Origin: Phytoseiulus persimilis
Lineage: Eukaryota; Arthropoda; Arachnida; Mesostigmata; Phytoseiidae
Reading direction: 5' to 3'
Assembly: GCA_037576195.1 (NCBI GenBank)
Contig: CM075102.1
Location: forward strand, 45,876,745 to 45,940,744
Length of the DNA stretch: 64,000 nt
Part shown: positions 59,530 to 64,000 of the stretch, in pieces
Layout of the letters: each line of letters starts with the position of its first letter
Numbering within the stretch: position 1 is the stretch's first letter
Translations under genes and position numbers: made by a program
Notes under the pieces: generated by a model
The model's input: the letters and a program-made list of their open reading frames with translations, nothing else
What the model was told of the DNA's origin: nothing
Database searches by the model: none

Positions 59530-62500
59530 GTGAGTTTGAGTCTCCGTGTGTGCTCTGTTATTTTTCTTTGTTTGACATCTGAATTTTTGTCGAGCGACGC
59601 AGACTCCTCCTCTAATGTGAGTCTTCACCGTTCTTCTACACGCGGAGCCTCTGCGTGGCCCCTGACAAGTCTCGCTGCTCGAACTCAGGACGAAAACTTC
59701 ATCGGAACGATCGGAGCGCGACGAGGAGCGTTCCCGATGTTCCCACTTCATGTTGGAGCCATCTCTGGAGATCGCGGGTCGCTCCATATGTGCGAATACA
59801 TGTTCCGGTCGTGCATAGCCGGCCATTGTGTATGTTATACAGTGGCTGCTGTTGGTTATTGTGTTTATCACGCCTTGATGTGTTTGTGTCGCGTGTATGG
59901 GAAACCAAATACAATACATTGTCTCGCCAGCACATCCCCACCGAAAGGTCCGCAGGGACACAGATGAACAAAGCTGATAAAGACGCCAACGAACGAGTGA
60001 GCGAGCAGGCCGGCAGGCTGGACGACAGGCTTTCCTTATCCATACTCCCTTGACAGTCCTTTGCCTACGGATGCGCTCCGCTCAGAACAATGCGACTCGG
60101 TTCCACGCATCGTCTTCAGTCTCCTGGCTCGCACGAGTGTTTCCGTGGGCGACTTCGAGCTGCTCTCGAGGAGTTCGAGCGATTTCAGAATCGGAGCTTA
60201 TCGCGATACGCTTCCGCACGCCAAGTGTGGACACAAGAAGCAAATACCTCATGCATACGAGGATGACACCGGGATAAAGAGTTCCCCGCAGGGTCCATTC
60301 ATTCTTGATCTTCTTATGGCCGCTGTCCGATATCGCGGACCGCTGCGCTTTTTGTCGCATTGAATCCCCATGGAGCTCTTCGTCACATTCCGTCTCCTAC
60401 CTGCTCTGCTTTCCCGCTCTTCTTTCGGTGCAGCAGTCCCAGGAGCGTTTTGCGTTCCGCTAATGATCTCCGCGAAACGACGAAATATGTTTTTCCGTCA
60501 TGCCGCTGTTTGTTCCTGTCGCACTCGCTTCGATGAATATTTACGCGGCCCTGTTCGTGCGTTGCTTCAGGGATTCGTTTCGTTTCACGCTGAAAGAGAT
60601 TCTCCGCATGTTCAACAACAACAACAACGCGATGGGTGTCGCCCACATGGCGGGGAAGACGAGCGCATGACCCGAGACGTGAACCTGAGCCCGGAACTTG
60701 ATTTTCGGTCGGCGCTCTGCGTGGCTGACTAGCTGACCAGTAGAAACTTTGATAATGAATGGGTTGCTGTTCTTCAGAAGGGAAAGGCTTCCGTTCGCGT
60801 CTGATATAATTTAGTCTCGTTAAAGAGAAGGGACATGACACCCGCATTACAGCAGCGACGACATGGTCCCACCAGAGCGTTAATAAGGAGTGATGGCGCC
60901 CGATGGTCGCTTTAAATCTTTCACTCTCCGGCCTTCTCCCGCTTTCCGCCCTGGTCTCCTTTCGGCGCGGGTCCCTCGGCCTCCCCGACCTATTTCTTCT
61001 TGTTCGCTCGGTCCGTTCTTCGCCGTTTGTTTCCAGGCCAAGGAGATTATCGATTTCCCCGCAACGACTTGGAGAAGCTCAGCGGATCTCTCGTCGGGGA
61101 TGTGGGGCTAACTACCAATCAAAATGTTGGATCTGTAAGGCAGCGATGGCTCCTATGATAACGGAGCTGTTCCAAGAATGATCAAGTCGACATCCAGCGG
61201 AAGAAATCATCAGCTTAGCGGACTGAGTGGCGGAATGAATAAAAGATGCTTCTACAAAACTTGCAAAGCCTCCGGCCCGCATTAGTACTGCGCTTGACCA
61301 CGGAGACGCGATGTTAGAAGATGCGTGCTCGTCGTTGTCGTGAGGCGGATGAAACCGGTTATTAGCCCCGTCTTTAGAGAATTTGAAGGAGTTGTCCTGT
61401 TCTGAGCGCGCCTCTCGGACGCTTCCGTGGTGGTGTGTGAGACGGGGTGTGGGCGAACGAACGAGAAGGATGTTTGTCGACTGGGTCGTCGTCCTCGTCG
61501 TCTGGTCTGGAGAGGGATCGCTACGGCACACGGACCGGACACACAGCAGCGGGATGGGGATGACGACAACGGTGGCGGTGGAACTGCTGGCGATGATGAT
61601 GTTGCTAGCAATCCAATTACAGCTTTTGAGAAGCGTCGAGCGAGCGGACTAGATAGCTAGCAGCTTCTTAAATTATTCCAAACAATATCACTGAGAAACA
61701 ACTCGAAGAAGACGACGGCGACGACCCGAGAGAGAGGCAGAGAAAGAGAGAGAGGGCTTCTTGAAAGGACTCCTTTTCAGATGGTCGGCCTAGCTCCGTT
61801 CCCCGCGACTGCACGGGTCGTTGGCATTATTGGGCTTTGCTGAGAAAGCACCTCGAGTGTATCCCGCGGGTTGACTCCCCCCGCGTTTTGAGACGCTTCC
61901 CTGTTAATCAGATCATGTGACGCCAGTCGGAGGAGCGGGGAATCAACCAACGAACGAGCTCCTTTGTGTACCGAGAAAAGCTTGGCGGCGACAGTGCAGG
62001 GCAGCCTCCGATCAATTCGGGAGAGCAGTTACGAACTCCCGAGGCAAGCTTCGCGGTTTGTCAGAACTTCCCGGACGAAGATGGACCACAGGAGCAATCT
62101 GTTCCGTTCTGAAGATGTCGTCACCGACAGCGATGGCCGCGACGATAGTGCCCTCGCGCTTCCTACTGGGAAGACAATTTCTCGAGGAAAACAATTTGTT
62201 GGCGTCCACGCAACCAGAGAGAGGGAGCGGACCAGGAATCCCTCGGATTGACCGTCGAAAAGGCACGCGGACTGCGAGAGGAATCCTCCTCCGGCAGGGA
62301 TTGGAATTTCCATAAGTTTTTGGTCTGCGGGGAGGAGGGTTGAAGGCGATTTGCATCATATGGCTCTTTGTCTCGCTTCATACTTTTTCGTTTCCCCGCT
62401 CGCTTTCCCTCACCATCGTCTCCGCGAGTTGCTTGACGAACGCTCAATATGGCGAGCGTGCTTCTCGTGCACTGTATGCAAAGCGACGTAAAGCACATTG

Positions 62501-63180
62501 GCATCACTTTACGACTGGTGTACCCTGACTCCAAGTTGTTCCATGCTATTCTCCTCCCGTGAGTGAGATCTTCAACGTTCCCCCTTCTCGTCCGCGAGAT
62601 TCTCGACTCGGGAGGTCTCGGGATGTCGGGAGCGGGAAAACTTCGGACGGGAAGCCTGGGATGACTTTCAAGGGAGGAGAAGCACGGGGAGGTTTGTGAG
62701 AGGGGAAGAGGAGTACTGCTGCGAGGCGGGGAGGAAATACTCCCCGGTTGCCCCTGACTTCATGGAATGTGGACCTGTTTCAGTCTCCGATGGCGACCCA
62801 GAACGTGGTTTGTTAGGGCTTCCCGACCGGCGCGGGCCTGCCTGGTCGCTCGCTTTCTCGTTCGCTTCCGTGATGGTAGTGGTGGTGCAGAAAAGAAAAC
62901 GAGACGAGGATGGCGTATTGCATCACGTCTCAATGGCCTTCTTCAAGAGGAGCCGGGGCAACCGCCTTGGCTCAACAAAGAACTCTTCTGCGCACTTCGA
63001 ACAAGAGCGGAGAACTGTTGGGAGGCTACGCCGACGGCTTGTTCCTTCACGTTGGTTCGTCTTCAACAGAACGGGAGTAGCGATCGTCGTCGTGGTCCGC
63101 CGTGTTGAAACGCTGTCGACCAAACGAGGCGAGAGGAGATCGTATTTATTTAGACGGTGTCGTCGTTGGAATTCCTAGTC
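59530..63180. other. No recognised gene; several simple repeats
   Basis: Contains a (CAA)n run near 60616-60634, a GA-rich patch near 61728-61758 and CGTCGTC-type runs near 61485-61505. Open frames of up to 166 codons overlap one another on both strands and show no domain. It may be 5' untranslated or intron sequence of a gene to the right. Confidence 0.3.
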
Positions 63181-63329
63181 ATGGCGGAACCATCCTCGAC
63201 GTTGTCGGGGGACGGCGGGGACAGAGCTGTGATTTCCCCCATCCTCATTCCTAACGGACTGCAAAAGGGAAACTCTTGTTCCGGTGTTTTCCGCTGTTCG
63301 ATTCAGCGGGAGATTACCATCGTTGGCTG
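63181..63329 (+). CDS. Candidate N-terminal coding segment, unknown
   Basis: A 49-codon frame from an ATG at 63181, MAEPSSTLSGDGGDRAVISP and onward, begins like a genuine acidic, Ser-rich protein N-terminus before a stop at 63327. No clear donor was found. It may be the first exon of a gene continuing past 64000. Confidence 0.2.
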
Positions 63330-63643
63330 AGACAGTGGAGTTCCATTCTGTGGTGGGATGAAGAGCGGGAAGCCCGCAGCGGCTGCCGGGCCCGAACTCG
63401 ACGCCCGGTCTTCCGAAAGCTCCGCGCTTGCAACCGCCGCCCGACGGACGTCAGGACGGTTTGCAGCGTAATGACGTCATCTCGGAGGCATTACGTTGCC
63501 GGAAGTGGGGAGAGCAGACGACGAGGGAGCCGAAAAGACACTTCCTCTGAAGCCTCGAGGGCGAAGAAATACCGTCGATGAACATCCTAGTCAAACATCG
63601 AACCTTATTTTGTTCGGAACTCATCAGCTCCTCGTGCTCGAAT

Positions 63644-63723
63644 ATGAAGCCGCGAGTCGGACAAGACTCTGAGACTATGTACTGGGTCGGAGGAAATGAA
63701 TCGAAGGAAACCAAGGACTCTGT
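63644..63723 (+). CDS. Candidate coding exon at the right edge
   Basis: From ATG at 63644 the frame MKPRVGQDSETMYWVGGNES continues to a consensus donor CTCTGT|GTAAGT (phase 2). The exon may begin further left, since the frame is open upstream. The gene would continue beyond the window. Not recognised. Confidence 0.3.
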
Positions 63724-64000
63724 GTAAGTGCGATCTGAAGTCGCGTGAGGAGTAGTGGAGCGCGGCGCAGCATTCAACCCTCCAAATTATTATCGCTGGG
63801 TCATTCGACGGTGGATAATTACGAAATGATCAAAATAATGGCACCAACTGTGCGGATTATTGATAGAGCGGACCCTGTGGCGCATGGTGTCGCTCACCGA
63901 GAGAGTACCGTATAATTGGGAACCATACAGATGCGAGTGTCGGCCAACCGTAAATAATATCATGAATACGGCGTCTCGCAACCATCCATTTCGGGGGATA

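Noticed and set aside
1..64000. CRISPR arrays, bacterial operons, riboswitches, rRNA, phage or viral genes
   Set aside because: None seen. The window is eukaryotic, with spliced genes on both strands.

Overview
The window looks like nuclear DNA of a compact-genome arthropod, most likely a mite or other chelicerate. The evidence is animal-specific families (Wnt16-like ligand, RYK pseudokinase receptor, acid sphingomyelinase, KNL1-like kinetochore scaffold), many short introns of roughly 50 to 130 bp, near-balanced base composition, and no bacterial operon structure. The species assignment is inference; nothing in the sequence names it.

Layout. (1) 3.4-15.8 kb, minus strand: four internal exons of a Wnt16-like gene; both ends lie outside the recognised exons. 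Nested in its 11.4-kb intron, on the plus strand, are two tandem intronless acyl-CoA dehydrogenase genes (ACAD9/VLCAD type). Both have lost the catalytic glutamate by eye alignment, and they share a duplicated promoter carrying an NRF-1-like palindrome. (2) 20.8-22.5 kb, minus: a gene for a secreted or membrane protein of unknown family. (3) 25.3-29.9 kb, minus: an 11-exon gene that I reconstruct as a highly divergent KNL1/Spc105 (PP1-binding RVSF motif, MELT-like MExT cores, five tandem TFD repeats). (4) 30-37 kb: repeat-rich DNA with a large imperfect inverted repeat, a hAT-type fragment and a degenerate minisatellite. (5) 38.3-41.5 kb, plus: a 12-exon acid sphingomyelinase with two inferred GC-AG introns and a hydrophobic C-terminus. 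(6) 43.7-44.2 kb: fragments of an unrecognised gene. (7) 44.5-55.7 kb: mostly without recognisable genes, with a tRNA-derived SINE-like piece at 45.6 kb. (8) 55.8-58.4 kb, plus: RYK (WIF domain, transmembrane segment, kinase-like domain). (9) 58.4-64 kb: no firm gene, two candidate coding exons.

Functionally the genes are unrelated, except that a Wnt ligand and a Wnt-binding receptor of the RYK class lie about 40 kb apart. Exon models were built by hand from reading frame, splice consensus and intron phase. No similarity search was run, so family names rest on recognised motifs.
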